Shown here: one piece after another, positions 8,860 to 18,910 of the stretch | How positions within the stretch are numbered: position 1 is the first letter of the stretch | How the letters are laid out: every line of letters starts with the position of its first letter | NCBI GenBank assembly: GCA_017959005.1 | Contig: JAGDBO010000007.1 | Coordinates: 29,604-93,603, forward strand | Origin: Bacteroidales bacterium | GTDB taxonomy: Bacteria > Bacteroidota > Bacteroidia > Bacteroidales > UBA932 | DNA: 64,000 bases | Direction: 5' to 3' | The notes under the pieces: generated by a model | The model's database searches: none | Told to the model about the DNA's origin: nothing | The model's input: only the letters and a program-made list of their open reading frames with translations | Made by a program: the position numbers and the translations under genes

Positions 8860-9352
8860 ATTTCAACTCTTTTTCTATTTTCTGAATCATACCGTATGTA
8901 AATCCTCTCTGCTGTGCAAAGCCATAAAGTGAAGCCTTTTTTTTCAACTTCAACGTGCTCTCATCTTCTCCCTCTTTTTTACTGAACTTTCTTTCAATCT
9001 CCTTTTTCTTTGCAGCAATCAGACTCTTCAACTTGCTTTCAATCAGGTCATTTTCACTCCAGATGGCCTCCTCTCCAACCTCTCTTTTGACCCCCGCCTC
9101 TTTAAGTTTCATCATAATCTTCACAGGCCCCCAGCCGGAAAAGCGCACTTTGTCTCTAACGAAGCACTCTGCAAAACGCACATCATCTATATACTTCTCT
9201 CTCTTTAACTCCTCGATGATTTTCTCCAAATCTTTTTTGGAGACCTCCTCTCCGGCCCACTTTTCCAACTTTGCAAAGGCCTGTTTTTCCGAGAGTTCCC
9301 GCCGTGAGCACTCCGCCATAAGCCTCGTTTTAGCCTGCTTTAGATCCATCAA
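8849..9352 (-). CDS. recX: Regulatory protein RecX
   Basis: A 167-residue small helical protein. The RecX signature includes repeated three-helix units with the motif YIDDVRFAECFVRDKVRFSGWGP-type sequence around residues 55-77, a CSRRELSEKQAFAKLEKWA start, and a C-terminal KKASLYGFAQQRGF block. RecX binds RecA filaments and limits recombinase activity. In many bacteria recX sits beside recA; here the two are about 3.5 kb apart with a patatin gene and rlmN between. It overlaps the following GH84 gene, and begins seven bases after the patatin gene stop, so these minus-strand genes could form one operon. Methionines at residues 1 and 2 are equivalent starts. Confidence 0.9.
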   Translation of the reverse strand: MMDLKQAKTRLMAECSRRELSEKQAFAKLEKWAGEEVSKKDLEKIIEELKREKYIDDVRFAECFVRDKVRFSGWGPVKIMMKLKEAGVKREVGEEAIWSENDLIESKLKSLIAAKKKEIERKFSKKEGEDESTLKLKKKASLYGFAQQRGFTYGMIQKIEKELKYEE

Positions 9353-9359
9353 TAATCAA

Positions 9360-11657
9360 CTAAAAGAAATAACCCAAACTGAGGTATGCACCAACCTTCT
9401 TTTTGTTGTAATCACTCCAGTGGATGTTGAAGCTGAGCGGTCCAATCTTGGTTCTGTAGGAGTACTGAAGTCCGAACCCCCAGAAGCCGGAGTGTTTGAA
9501 ACTGAGCATATTGTCTACCTCGTGCCCGCTGCGCAGATAGTTGGCCATAACGTATGCGTAATGTTTCTTGGCAAACTGATAGCGCAAATCCGTTCTCAAA
9601 ACAAGGAGTGAATTGTCAAATACGGAGGTGTAGTTAATTCCAATAAACGGAATCTGATGATCTAGGTAACGTCCTTCCTCCAAGCCTCCTACGTAATTGT
9701 AGAAAGGAAACTCCATCTTGTTTTTAATGTTGATTCTTGTATAGAGCTGAGGTATTACGGCAACCTTTTCCGCAGGAGACCAGACTCCGGTAATGTTTCC
9801 GTAAATGGAGGCAAAGGCCTTGAATCCGCCGTGGAATCCCAACATATAGTAGGCGGCACGCACCTTTGTCTGAATTCCGTTGGTTGGGAAAGACTGGTCA
9901 TCTCTGTTATCCATCTGAGCCTCAGTAAATACGGAGAGATAACTCTTTGCCTTTGTATTAACCTCTTTTTCCATCTCGCTTAAGAACTTCACAAACTTGT
10001 AGTTATCCAGCCTTACACCCAGGCGTGCATCAAATGTCCTGAAGTATTTGAGGTTTGCAAATGCAGCCTCCAAACCGTTGTAAATGAACTTGATATTGTT
10101 GCGTGAATCTTTGTCGCTGTAGATGTTTACGTCCGTCTTTCTGAAGTAGTAGTTAAAATCCACTCTTGGGAAATTGCGGAACACATATCCGTAACTGAAG
10201 TTGGCGGTAGGATTGAATCCCAAACGGAAATTGATTGCCCCACGTCCTCCGTGCAGAGAGTTCTCGTTAATTCCCAGGTGAAGAAGCATTGCCGCAGCCT
10301 CCTCAGTGTCATAACGGGCACCTATGCTCACCACATTTGTAGGTGCAGGTTTAAAGAGGAACTTCAGAATATAGGCTCCGTTATTCTCCTTATCCTCAGA
10401 GAGAAGGAAGGTTACCTGAGAGAAGGCGTCAGTTCCGTTAAAGAGAGATATTGCCTGGTTAATCTCCTTTCCGGAGATAATGTTGTTCTTCTTAAGACGG
10501 GAGAGATTCATAAGCCAGTTCTCATCTTCCGGGTCTATACCCTCAAAGATAATGTTTGTAACGTGGAATGTAGATTCCTGTATGTTCCTGGCTTTGATCA
10601 CCTTATCATCCACACCGTTCTGCTCTCCCAAAAGTTTTTTCAGAGCCAGAAGAACTTCACTCCTCTCATCTGCTGCCTTGTATCCGTTAACAAGCAGAGT
10701 GTCACAGGCCTCCTTGTTAAAACTCATAGTTCCAAACTTAGAAACGTCCGGCTTTATGTAGATGTTAGCTTCCTTCTTGTTCTCCAGAAACTTCTCGTTA
10801 CCCATAAGGCTAATGAGCTGAAGCAGAATGGCATCCAGAGATTCCAAATCATCCCCGGAGATAAGGTCTGACTGCACGTCCACGCCAATGACAATATCCG
10901 CTCCCTTCTTTCTTGCAACATCCACCGGGAAGTTGTTTACCACTCCGCCGTCTACCAGCACCTTGCCCTCTATCTTTACAGGAGCAAAGAATCCCGGAAT
11001 GGACATACTTGCCCTCATACAGAGCGGCAGGTGACCGTGATCCAGCACAACCTCATCTCCCGTAGAGAGATCCGTTGCAATGCAGGCAAACGGAATAGGT
11101 AGTTTGTCAAAGCTTATAGAGTCCTGGTAGCCAACTGCCAGACCGTTAAGAAGGTTGAGCACGTTGTTTCCGTTGCAGAATCCGCTTGGGAAATTTTTGA
11201 GAATGGAGCCGGCTCCCTCCTCATCCTTTTTGCCTCTGAGTTCTTTAAAATCAGAGCCAAACGGAATGCTTATAAAGTACTTCTCCTCAGACATTTTCTT
11301 GGAGAAACTCACATCCGAACGCTGCACGCTGTTAGAGAGCAGATAGGACCAGTCTGCATTGGAAACTATGGTGTCCATCTGTTTGGAATCATAGCCCATT
11401 GCGTAGAGACCGCCAACCAAGGAACCTATTGAGGTACCTACAATTACATCCGGTCTGATACCAACCTCCTCCAACTTTCTGATCACTCCGATGTGAGCCA
11501 CACCCTTTGCACCTCCACCGCAGAGAACCAATCCCACCTTTACCTTCTTCTTTTTTCCCGATGGGTTACCGTCATCACCGGCACCGTTGTCTGCAAAGAT
11601 TAATGATGAAACAAGGAGCATTAAAACTACCAAGGAATACTTCATTAACGCCTTCAT
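9360..11657 (-). CDS. Patatin-like phospholipase with C-terminal outer-membrane barrel
   Basis: A 765-residue protein: signal peptide (residues 1-22), a patatin phospholipase domain (about 38-235), a POTRA-like linker (about 350-430) and a BamA/TamA-type beta-barrel ending in a Phe-terminated strand (SLGYFF). The Ser-Asp dyad of patatins is visible: oxyanion motif CGGGAKG at 46-52, nucleophile Ser76 in GTSIGS, and the aspartate of DGGVVNNFP. The layout is like PlpD-type V-secretion proteins, in which the barrel anchors or exports a lipolytic domain. Lipid hydrolysis at the cell surface is inferred. A second protein of the same type is encoded at 42549-44924. Confidence 0.9.
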   Translation of the reverse strand: MKALMKYSLVVLMLLVSSLIFADNGAGDDGNPSGKKKKVKVGLVLCGGGAKGVAHIGVIRKLEEVGIRPDVIVGTSIGSLVGGLYAMGYDSKQMDTIVSNADWSYLLSNSVQRSDVSFSKKMSEEKYFISIPFGSDFKELRGKKDEEGAGSILKNFPSGFCNGNNVLNLLNGLAVGYQDSISFDKLPIPFACIATDLSTGDEVVLDHGHLPLCMRASMSIPGFFAPVKIEGKVLVDGGVVNNFPVDVARKKGADIVIGVDVQSDLISGDDLESLDAILLQLISLMGNEKFLENKKEANIYIKPDVSKFGTMSFNKEACDTLLVNGYKAADERSEVLLALKKLLGEQNGVDDKVIKARNIQESTFHVTNIIFEGIDPEDENWLMNLSRLKKNNIISGKEINQAISLFNGTDAFSQVTFLLSEDKENNGAYILKFLFKPAPTNVVSIGARYDTEEAAAMLLHLGINENSLHGGRGAINFRLGFNPTANFSYGYVFRNFPRVDFNYYFRKTDVNIYSDKDSRNNIKFIYNGLEAAFANLKYFRTFDARLGVRLDNYKFVKFLSEMEKEVNTKAKSYLSVFTEAQMDNRDDQSFPTNGIQTKVRAAYYMLGFHGGFKAFASIYGNITGVWSPAEKVAVIPQLYTRINIKNKMEFPFYNYVGGLEEGRYLDHQIPFIGINYTSVFDNSLLVLRTDLRYQFAKKHYAYVMANYLRSGHEVDNMLSFKHSGFWGFGLQYSYRTKIGPLSFNIHWSDYNKKKVGAYLSLGYFF

Positions 11658-11671
11658 AATATCTTAATTAT

Positions 11672-12721
11672 TTAATTTTCAGTTTTATTACGCTCTTTTA
11701 TACCGCTTAGCATGCCGCAGGCCGCCTCAATATCCTGCCCTCTTGATGCCCTCAAAGTAGCGGTGATGCCTGCCTTCAAAAGGGTATCCTTAAACTCCTC
11801 AATCACTTTCATATCAGAGGCTTGAAACTCTGTCTGGCCAATATCGTGAAAGCGGATGAGGTTCACCCTGCACTCCAGCCCCTTAAGCAACCCTACAAGC
11901 GCCTTTGCATGGCGCAGAGAATCATTGATTCCCTTGAACATTATATACTCAAAGCTCACCCTTCTCTGGCCTGTAAAGTCATATCTTTTAATTATTTCTA
12001 AACTCTTTTGCAGCGGGAACGGCCTCTCTGAAGGCATAATCTCCGCCCTCTCCTTTGCAAACGGGTTGTGCAGAGAGATTGCAAGATGGGCCTTGCACCC
12101 ATCCAGATACCTCTCAAGCGGGGAGACCTCTCCCTGAGCAGAAGAGTTGTTTAGGCCTATTGAACTGAGAGTTATCCTTTTAGGGCTCCAGCCAACACCC
12201 CACTCGGCAGTCAGGCACTCTATTGCCCTAAGTACCTCATCCAGGTTGTCCAGCGGCTCTCCCATCCCCATAAATACCGCATTGGTAAGGAGTTGCGCCT
12301 CCTCAATAAAGAAGAACTGAGAGAGAATCTGAGCAGCATCCAGGTTTCCCTTAAACCCCTGCCTTCCAGTCATGCAGAACTTGCAGCCCATTTTGCAACC
12401 TCTTTGTGATGAGACGCATAGAGTGTAACGCTCCTCATCGGGAATCATTACCGCCTCCACATAACTGCCGCAGTCAAAAAGGTACTTTTTGGTTCCATCC
12501 CTGCTTACAGCGGTATAGGAGGGCATCACACCCCCCACTTCAAATCTCTCCGAGAGAAGTTCCCTGCTCTTAAGAGAGAGGTTTGTCATCTGCTCAATGG
12601 AGGAGACACGCTTGCGGTAGAGCCAGTCTGCTATCTGCTTGGCTGAGTATGAAGGAAGTGAGAGCTCCTTGCAGAGTTCCTTCAATTCATTCAAAGATTT
12701 GCCTAACAGTTTCTCCTTCAT
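11672..12721 (-). CDS. rlmN: 23S rRNA (adenine-2503-C2)-methyltransferase RlmN
   Basis: A 349-residue dual-specificity radical-SAM methyltransferase that modifies A2503 of 23S rRNA and A37 of some tRNAs. The iron-sulfur cluster motif CxxxCxxC is at Cys109, Cys113 and Cys116. The catalytic cysteine segment near the C-terminus reads TLRASRGQDIEAACGML. I chose the start at 12721 (MKEKLLGKSLNELKEL) because RlmN proteins of this phylum begin with this helix. An upstream in-frame ATG at 12787 would add 22 residues unlike the family. A -7-like TATCTTTG element sits only six bases before this start, so the message may be leaderless. Confidence 0.94.
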   Translation of the reverse strand: MKEKLLGKSLNELKELCKELSLPSYSAKQIADWLYRKRVSSIEQMTNLSLKSRELLSERFEVGGVMPSYTAVSRDGTKKYLFDCGSYVEAVMIPDEERYTLCVSSQRGCKMGCKFCMTGRQGFKGNLDAAQILSQFFFIEEAQLLTNAVFMGMGEPLDNLDEVLRAIECLTAEWGVGWSPKRITLSSIGLNNSSAQGEVSPLERYLDGCKAHLAISLHNPFAKERAEIMPSERPFPLQKSLEIIKRYDFTGQRRVSFEYIMFKGINDSLRHAKALVGLLKGLECRVNLIRFHDIGQTEFQASDMKVIEEFKDTLLKAGITATLRASRGQDIEAACGMLSGIKERNKTEN

Positions 12722-12727
12722 ACCCTC

Positions 12728-12735
12728 CAAAGATA
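12728..12735 (-). promoter_or_regulatory. Candidate rlmN -7 promoter element
   Basis: On the minus strand this reads TATCTTTG, a match to the Bacteroidota TAnnTTTG element. It lies six bases upstream of the chosen rlmN start. No good TTTG -33 element was found at the right spacing, so this is tentative. Confidence 0.4.
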
Positions 12736-12780
12736 GATAAATCTTGCCAAAAGAGCGGGCATTTTGAAAAATTTTAAACA

Positions 12781-12797
12781 TTGACAAAACCTGTCAA
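12781..12797. promoter_or_regulatory. Palindrome between rlmN and recA (candidate operator)
   Basis: TTGACA-AAACC-TGTCAA, a perfect 6-bp inverted repeat around a 5-base spacer. It lies 98 bases before the recA start in the divergent rlmN/recA intergenic region. No run of T follows, so it is not a terminator. A regulator-binding site is an inference. Confidence 0.4.
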
Positions 12798-12851
12798 ACA
12801 GCACAATTATTTTTGCAGTGAAATTGATTGAAGAAAGCAACCAAATTTGAG

Positions 12852-12859
12852 TATATTTG
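12852..12859 (+). promoter_or_regulatory. recA -7 promoter element
   Basis: TATATTTG, matching TAnnTTTG, 35 bases before the recA start. An ATTG at 12827-12830, 21 bases upstream, is a near match to the -33 TTTG. Confidence 0.5.
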
Positions 12860-12894
12860 TAGAGTTATTACGAACAATTAAAAAAATATAGATT

Positions 12895-13932
12895 ATGGCT
12901 AAAGAGAAAGTAGCTGCCGATGTGCAGAGCGAGAAAGTTAACGCAGAGAAGCTTAAGGCCTTACAGGCTACACTGGACAAGATTGAGAAAGATTTCGGCA
13001 AGGGGACGATAATGAAGCTGGGAGACCAGCCTAAGTTTGATGTGTCCATAATCCCTTCCGGATCAATTTCTTTGGACCACGCATTAGGAATTGGAGGTTA
13101 TCCGAGAGGCAGAGTAATTGAGATTTACGGCCCGGAGAGCAGCGGTAAGACAACCCTTGCTATCCACGCTATTGCCGAGGCTCAGAAACAGGGCGGCATT
13201 GCCGCTATCATTGATGCGGAGCACGCATTTGACAGAACATACGCTAAGAAGCTGGGTGTCAACGTAGATACGCTTCTTATCTCTCAGCCGGACAATGGAG
13301 AGCAGGCGTTGGAGATTGCAGACTCTCTTATCCGTTCAGGTGCAGTAGACATTGTTGTTATAGATTCCGTTGCAGCACTTACGCCAAAGGCTGAGATTGA
13401 GGGAGATATGGGAGACAGCAAGATGGGCCTCCAGGCAAGATTGATGAGCCAGGCTCTCCGCAAACTTACTGCAAATATCAGTAAAACAAATACTTGCTGC
13501 ATCTTCATCAATCAGTTGAGAGAGAAGATTGGTATTATGTTCGGTAATCCGGAGACCACAACCGGAGGTAATGCACTTAAGTTCTACGCCTCCGTCCGTC
13601 TGGATGTCAGAAAGTTGACCCAACTTAAAGACGGAGATGACGCTACCGGTAACCGTGCAAGAGTTAAGGTGGTTAAGAACAAGATGGCTCCTCCTTTCCG
13701 CAAGGCAGAGTTTGATATCGTATTCGGTGAGGGTATCTCCAAGGTTGGAGAGATTGTAGACCTCGGTGTTGAGTTTGATATCATCCACAAGAGCGGAAGC
13801 TGGTTCAGCTATAATGACTCTAAACTTGCACAGGGCAGAGACGCTGTAAAACAGCTGCTTAAAGACAACCCTGAGCTCTGTGAGGAGATAGAGGCCAAGG
13901 TTAGAGAGGCTCTCAAGGGTGTCAAAGACTAA
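12895..13932 (+). CDS. recA: Recombinase RecA
   Basis: A 345-residue ATP-dependent strand-exchange protein that also triggers the SOS response where LexA is present. The Walker A motif GPESSGKTT is at residues 79-87 and Walker B lies in the hydrophobic [14 protein letters not shown] block; the DNA-binding loop and the [20 protein letters not shown] segment are intact. The length is normal and no intein interrupts it. The gene is followed directly by dnaG with no base between stop and start, so the recombinase and primase genes are likely cotranscribed. A palindrome and a -7 element lie upstream. Confidence 0.99.
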   Translation: MAKEKVAADVQSEKVNAEKLKALQATLDKIEKDFGKGTIMKLGDQPKFDVSIIPSGSISLDHALGIGGYPRGRVIEIYGPESSGKTTLAIHAIAEAQKQGGIAAIIDAEHAFDRTYAKKLGVNVDTLLISQPDNGEQALEIADSLIRSGAVDIVVIDSVAALTPKAEIEGDMGDSKMGLQARLMSQALRKLTANISKTNTCCIFINQLREKIGIMFGNPETTTGGNALKFYASVRLDVRKLTQLKDGDDATGNRARVKVVKNKMAPPFRKAEFDIVFGEGISKVGEIVDLGVEFDIIHKSGSWFSYNDSKLAQGRDAVKQLLKDNPELCEEIEAKVREALKGVKD

Positions 13933-15915
13933 ATGATAGATCAAGCCACCATAGCGAGAATCAGAGATGCCATAGACATCGTTCAGGTAATCGGAGACTT
14001 TGTTCCACTAAAGAGACAGGGCTCCGATTACGTGGCTTGTTGTCCCTTCCATCAGGAGAAAACTCCAAGTTTCCACGTCTCCCCTTCTAGGCAGTACTTC
14101 AACTGCTTTGGCTGTCATGAGAAAGGCAATGCCATTACCTTTCTGATGAAGCATGAGCAGATGACTTATACAGAGGCGCTTAAGTGGCTTGGGGACAAAT
14201 ACGGCATAGAGGTTAAAGAGAGCGTGGAGCGGCCGGAAGATTTGGAAAAAAGAAACCATCGGGAGGCTCTGCAAATCATCAATGAGTATGCCGGTAATCT
14301 CTTCACCAACACCCTGTTCAATACGGAAGAGGGTAAAGCGGTTGGTCTCAGCTACTTCCATGAGCGTCAGTTTACAGACAACACCATAAAAGAGTTTGCA
14401 CTGGGATACTCTCTTAGGGAGAAAGATTCCTTCTTCCGTGCTGCAGTTGCTGCGGGTTACAAGAAGGAACTGCTTCTGGAACTGGGACTTGTGGTTCAGA
14501 AACAGGATGGTAAATATGCCGGCGAGATTGTAGACAAGTTCAATGAGAGAGTAATCTTCCCTATCCGCTCAGTGAACGGAAAGATTGTGGCTTTTGGCGG
14601 CAGAATCCTCTCCAAAGAGAAGAGTCCGGTTAAATATATGAACTCTCCGGAGAGCGAGATCTATCAGAAAAAGAGGGTTTTATACGGACTTTACGAGGCA
14701 AAGAGCACCATATCACAGCAGAAAAACTGCTATCTGGTAGAGGGTTACACGGATGTAATCTCTATGCACCAGGCGGGAATATGCAATGTTGTAGCAAGTT
14801 GCGGCACTGCGCTTACGGAAGAGCAAGTGCTTCTGCTTAAGAGATTTACGCAGAAGATTACCATCATCTATGACGGAGATAACGCCGGTATAAACGCCGC
14901 CCTCAAGGGAATAAATATGTTCCTTCAGAAGGGAATGAACGTTAAGGTGGTTCTTATTCCGGACGGAGATGACCCGGACTCCTTTGCCCGCAAACATAAC
15001 AAGCAGGAGCTGGAGGAGTTCCTAGCCTCTGCGGAGGAGGACTTTATAAACTATCAGCACCGCACTCTCAAACAGAGGGTTAAAGATGACCCTTACCAGG
15101 AGGGCGTGATGATAAATGAGATTGCTCTAAGCGTCTCAATGATAGAAGATACCGGCATCCGCTCTGCATACGTTAACAACGCTGCAGATCTTTTGGGCAT
15201 AACCAGAGATGAGTTCCAGGAGAAGGTGATGTCTCTCCGCACGGAGAGAAAGAAGAGTAACAACGGATACATTTCCGGGCAGAGAGGATTCTCAACCACC
15301 CCGGCCAACTATAAGAAAGCGGTTGCTCCGCCAAAGGAGAGGGATGAAAAGAGCGCAGAAGAACTTAAGAGAAGCGAGCAGGATCTGCTCTACTTCCTGC
15401 TCAAGTTCGGAAGAGAGACTCTCCACAACCTTCAAAATGCTCAGTACGGCAGAGAGAGGGTTTACGAACCAACTGTAGCCGAGTATATTAGAGCGGCTCT
15501 GGCTGTAGATTCTCTGGAGATTTCAGACCCTGTACTCAAGAGAATTTATGATGACTACTTTGAGCACGTCACTCAGGCGGAGAGCGCAACGGAGGTAGAG
15601 AGATACTTTGTAAGCAGTATGGATCCGGAGATTTCCAACGCTGCAATTCAAATAATATCATCATCTTACCGCTTCCGCAGCGAGAAGATAGAGAACTCCG
15701 TTGAGGGAGTAAGCAAGAGACTCTCCGCAGTTTTGCCAAGGACCGTCTATGTTTACAAATCCAAGGTGATTAACACTCAACTGGAAAAACTCAAACAGCA
15801 ACTCTACTCGCTGGATGCAGGCCAGGAGGCTGAGATAAAAGCCCTTACGGAGAAGATACAACAACTGACAATTATAAAGAGCAAACTGCTGAGAGAAGCT
15901 AAATTTGCCAGATAA
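13933..15915 (+). CDS. dnaG: DNA primase DnaG
   Basis: A 660-residue primase that makes RNA primers for replication. The N-terminal CHC2 zinc finger uses Cys37, His40, Cys58 and Cys61 and includes the EKTPSFHVSPSRQYFNCFGC block. The RNA-polymerase core and TOPRIM domain follow, with the acidic YLVEGYTDVISMHQAG motif near residue 270 and DGDNAGINAA near 316. The C-terminal third (after about residue 480) is variable and should be the DnaB-binding helical region. It starts directly after the recA stop codon. Confidence 0.97.
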   Translation: MIDQATIARIRDAIDIVQVIGDFVPLKRQGSDYVACCPFHQEKTPSFHVSPSRQYFNCFGCHEKGNAITFLMKHEQMTYTEALKWLGDKYGIEVKESVERPEDLEKRNHREALQIINEYAGNLFTNTLFNTEEGKAVGLSYFHERQFTDNTIKEFALGYSLREKDSFFRAAVAAGYKKELLLELGLVVQKQDGKYAGEIVDKFNERVIFPIRSVNGKIVAFGGRILSKEKSPVKYMNSPESEIYQKKRVLYGLYEAKSTISQQKNCYLVEGYTDVISMHQAGICNVVASCGTALTEEQVLLLKRFTQKITIIYDGDNAGINAALKGINMFLQKGMNVKVVLIPDGDDPDSFARKHNKQELEEFLASAEEDFINYQHRTLKQRVKDDPYQEGVMINEIALSVSMIEDTGIRSAYVNNAADLLGITRDEFQEKVMSLRTERKKSNNGYISGQRGFSTTPANYKKAVAPPKERDEKSAEELKRSEQDLLYFLLKFGRETLHNLQNAQYGRERVYEPTVAEYIRAALAVDSLEISDPVLKRIYDDYFEHVTQAESATEVERYFVSSMDPEISNAAIQIISSSYRFRSEKIENSVEGVSKRLSAVLPRTVYVYKSKVINTQLEKLKQQLYSLDAGQEAEIKALTEKIQQLTIIKSKLLREAKFAR

Positions 15916-15947
15916 CAGAAAAGAGAATTGAAAATAGATAGATAACA

Positions 15948-18053
15948 ATGGAGAAAACTTTTAAAAGACATCTTATTACAGCTGCACTTCCATACGCCAA
16001 CGGAAGCGTTCACATTGGTCACCTTGCAGGAGTTTATGTGCCTTCGGACATCTATGTACGCTATCTGCGCCTAAAGGGAGAGGATGTATTATATATATGC
16101 GGAAGTGATGAGCACGGTGTCCCTATCACATTCAAAGCCAAAGATTTGGGATGCTCTCCGCAGGAGATAGTAGATAAGTATCACGCAATAATCAAAGATT
16201 CATTCAACAGGTTCGGAATCAGTTTCAGCATCTACTCCAGAACAAGTTCAAAGATTCATGAGCAGACAGCTTCCGAGTTTTTTGAGAAACTTTACAAGGA
16301 GGGAAAGTTCATTGAGAAGGAGAGTGAGCAGTTCTATGATCCTGCTGCTAAGGTCTTTCTGGCAGACAGATACATTATGGGCACCTGCCCTAAGTGCGGC
16401 AATGACAAGGCATACGGAGACCAGTGCGAGAAGTGCGGAAGCACCCTTTCACCGGATGAACTCATAGAACCTCATTCACGCCTCAGCGGTGAGAAGCCTC
16501 AGAAGAAGATGACCAAACACTGGTATCTTCCTTTAGATCAGTATGAAGGATGGCTTAAGGAGTGGATACTGGAGGGCCACAAAGAGTGGAAGATTAATGT
16601 TTACGGACAGTGCAAGAGTTGGATAGACGGAGGTCTTAAACCGAGAGCCGTTACCAGAGATTTGGATTGGGGAGTTCCCGTTCCGCTGGAGGATGCAAAG
16701 GGCAAGGTTCTCTACGTTTGGTTTGACGCCCCTATAGGCTATATCTCCAACACCAAAGAACTTCTTCCAAACGATTGGGAGAAATGGTGGAAGAGCCCGG
16801 ATACCAGAATGATACACTTCATTGGAAAAGACAACATAGTCTTCCACTGCATTGTATTCCCTGCAATGCTTAAGGCTTACGGAGACGGCTACATTCTTCC
16901 GGAGAACGTACCTGCAAACGAGTTCCTCAACCTTGAGGGAGACAAGATTTCCACCTCAAGAAACTGGGCTATCTGGTTGGAGGAGTACCTGAATGATTTC
17001 CCTGGCCAGCAGGATGTTATGCGTTACGTACTCTGCGCCAACGCTCCTGAAACCAAAGATAATGACTTTACCTGGAAGGATTTCCAGGCAAGAAACAACA
17101 GTGAACTGGTTGCAATCTACGGTAACTTTGTAAACCGTGCATTGGTCCTCACTCATAAGTATTTTGGCGGCAAAGTTCCTCAGTACCAGGAGAGTGACCT
17201 TACCCCTACTGACAAAGAACTCATAGCTTCCATACCTCAGATTACTGAAAAGATTCAGAGCAACCTGGATCAGTTCAAGTTCAGAGATGCAGTCAAAGAG
17301 GCAATGAATCTTGCAAGAGTGGGTAACAAGTATCTTACAGACACAGAACCTTGGAAGGTATTCAAGACAGATCCTAAGAGGGTTGCAGTTATTCTTAACC
17401 TTTCTCTGCAACTCTGTGCAAATCTGGCAATTGCATTTGAGCCTTTCTGCCCGTTCTCATCCAAGAAACTGCAGGCTATGCTCAACCTCGCTCCAAAGAA
17501 CGAGGAGGTTTGTCCAACCAGTGCTCCTAACGGAAAGGTAAGATGGGAGAACCTCGGCCGCATAGATTTCCTTGAGGCAGGCTCCCCTATCAACCAGGCG
17601 GAACTTCTCTTCAGCAAGATTGAGGATGAGGTTATAGATGCTCAGCTTCAGAAACTTGCCAACACCAAGAAACAGAACGAGGAGAAAGAGGCTAAGGAGG
17701 CGGCTAAACAAGTTGCTCCTCAAAAGGATGAGTGCACCATTGAAGATTTTGACAAGATGGATATCCGCACCGCAACCGTACTTGCAGCGGAGGCAGTTCC
17801 AAAGACAAGCAAACTTCTGCGTCTTACCATAGATACCGGTATAGACCAGAGAGTCATTGTTTCCGGTATTGCGGAGTACTACAAACCTGAAGATATGGTA
17901 GGCAAACAGATCTGCATACTTGCCAACCTCAAACCTCGTACTATCAGAGGTATAGAGAGCAAGGGCATGATCCTCATGGCCAAAGACCAGAGCGGCAAGA
18001 TGAGATTCGTCACCCCTCAGGAGGTAATGGTCAACGGCGCCCAAATAGGCTAA
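15948..18053 (+). CDS. metG: Methionyl-tRNA synthetase with C-terminal tRNA-binding domain
   Basis: A 701-residue class I synthetase that charges tRNA-Met. HIGH is intact at residues 22-25, a zinc-binding knuckle [18 protein letters not shown] occupies about residues 147-164, and the KMSKS loop reads KISTS at 333-337. The anticodon-binding domain covers about 390-550. A lysine/glutamate-rich linker leads to a Trbp111-like OB-fold domain (about 595-701) with [23 protein letters not shown] and [17 protein letters not shown]. This fused form is usual in Bacteroidota. A strong hairpin terminator follows at 18075. Confidence 0.97.
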   Translation: MEKTFKRHLITAALPYANGSVHIGHLAGVYVPSDIYVRYLRLKGEDVLYICGSDEHGVPITFKAKDLGCSPQEIVDKYHAIIKDSFNRFGISFSIYSRTSSKIHEQTASEFFEKLYKEGKFIEKESEQFYDPAAKVFLADRYIMGTCPKCGNDKAYGDQCEKCGSTLSPDELIEPHSRLSGEKPQKKMTKHWYLPLDQYEGWLKEWILEGHKEWKINVYGQCKSWIDGGLKPRAVTRDLDWGVPVPLEDAKGKVLYVWFDAPIGYISNTKELLPNDWEKWWKSPDTRMIHFIGKDNIVFHCIVFPAMLKAYGDGYILPENVPANEFLNLEGDKISTSRNWAIWLEEYLNDFPGQQDVMRYVLCANAPETKDNDFTWKDFQARNNSELVAIYGNFVNRALVLTHKYFGGKVPQYQESDLTPTDKELIASIPQITEKIQSNLDQFKFRDAVKEAMNLARVGNKYLTDTEPWKVFKTDPKRVAVILNLSLQLCANLAIAFEPFCPFSSKKLQAMLNLAPKNEEVCPTSAPNGKVRWENLGRIDFLEAGSPINQAELLFSKIEDEVIDAQLQKLANTKKQNEEKEAKEAAKQVAPQKDECTIEDFDKMDIRTATVLAAEAVPKTSKLLRLTIDTGIDQRVIVSGIAEYYKPEDMVGKQICILANLKPRTIRGIESKGMILMAKDQSGKMRFVTPQEVMVNGAQIG

Positions 18054-18074
18054 GACTTTATTATTTATAAAGAA

Positions 18075-18106
18075 AAAAGGTGACGGCCGATTGACCGTCA
18101 CCTTTT
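18075..18106. terminator. Bidirectional terminator between metG and rplI
   Basis: A perfect 12-bp stem, AAAAGGTGACGG with CCGTCACCTTTT, around an 8-base loop. It has A runs on the left and T runs on the right, so it can stop metG on the plus strand and the rpsF-rpsR-rplI operon on the minus strand. Confidence 0.9.
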
Positions 18107-18126
18107 AGTTTACTGAGTGTTGCTGA

Positions 18127-18606
18127 TTATTCAGCCTTCTTCTCTGTTACTTTTCCCTCCTCGTCAACTACGTTAACCTTAACGGTTGCCTCAACGCCTC
18201 TGTAGAGGTCAATGATTGCATCGTAGGTTCCGATCTCGGTAATCTTGTCTGCGTTCTTAAGCTCAATCTTACGGCGGTCAATCTCATATCCCTGAGCTGC
18301 GAGAGCCTCTGCAACCTGGATGTTGTTAACTGAACCGTAGATCTTACCGGTCTGGCTTACCTTGGTAGGAATAGTAACTGAAACTGCGTTGAGCTTCTCA
18401 GCAACAGCCTTAGCATCAGCCATAAGTTTCTCCTCCTTGTGAGCCCTCTGCTTGATGTTCTCAGCAAGCTGCTTCTTTGCAGAAGGTGTTGCCAAGATTG
18501 CAAGTCCCTGAGGGAAAAGGAAATTGTTTGCGTAACCGTCTTTTACGTTTACGATATCATTTTTGTGTCCCAACTTGCGGACATCCTGAATAAGAATAAC
18601 TTCCAT
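18127..18606 (-). CDS. rplI: 50S ribosomal protein bL9
   Basis: A 159-residue large-subunit protein. The N-terminal rRNA-binding domain carries the bL9 signature: MEVILIQDVRKLGHKNDIV followed by VKDGYANNFLFPQGLAILAT. A long connecting helix (about residues 42-75) and the C-terminal domain follow. The last residues, after EGKVTEKK, are charged. It is the last gene of the rpsF-rpsR-rplI operon, and transcription should end at the hairpin at 18075-18106. Confidence 0.97.
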   Translation of the reverse strand: MEVILIQDVRKLGHKNDIVNVKDGYANNFLFPQGLAILATPSAKKQLAENIKQRAHKEEKLMADAKAVAEKLNAVSVTIPTKVSQTGKIYGSVNNIQVAEALAAQGYEIDRRKIELKNADKITEIGTYDAIIDLYRGVEATVKVNVVDEEGKVTEKKAE

Positions 18607-18617
18607 TTCTCTCCTCC

Positions 18618-18896
18618 TTATTTCAAAAGGTCAGTAACATAAGGGAGCAAAGCAAGGTGGCGTGCACGCTTAATTGCCTGAGCCACTTTCTTCTGGAACT
18701 TCAGAGATGTTCCGGTAAGACGGCGAGGGAGAATCTTTCCCTGCTCGTTGAGGAACTTCTTCAGAAACTCTGCATCCTTGTAATCTACATACTTAATACC
18801 TGCTTTCTTAAAGCGGCAGTATTTTTTCTTCTTTACCTCTACGGTAACAGGGTTCAGATAGCGGATATCTGTATTTTCATCATTTCTCTGTGCCAT
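18618..18896 (-). CDS. rpsR: 30S ribosomal protein bS18
   Basis: A 92-residue basic small-subunit protein. The family motifs [20 protein letters not shown] and [33 protein letters not shown] are complete. bS18 forms a heterodimer with bS6 in the 30S platform, and the gene lies between rpsF and rplI as in most bacteria. Spacing to both neighbours is 11-14 bases, with GGAGG-like bases before the start codons. Confidence 0.98.
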   Translation of the reverse strand: MAQRNDENTDIRYLNPVTVEVKKKKYCRFKKAGIKYVDYKDAEFLKKFLNEQGKILPRRLTGTSLKFQKKVAQAIKRARHLALLPYVTDLLK

Positions 18897-18910
18897 AATT
18901 CTTCCTCCTG

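Noticed and set aside
12721-12787. Upstream ATG for rlmN
   Set aside because: The extra 22 residues do not match RlmN and the -7 element TATCTTTG lies between the two start codons.
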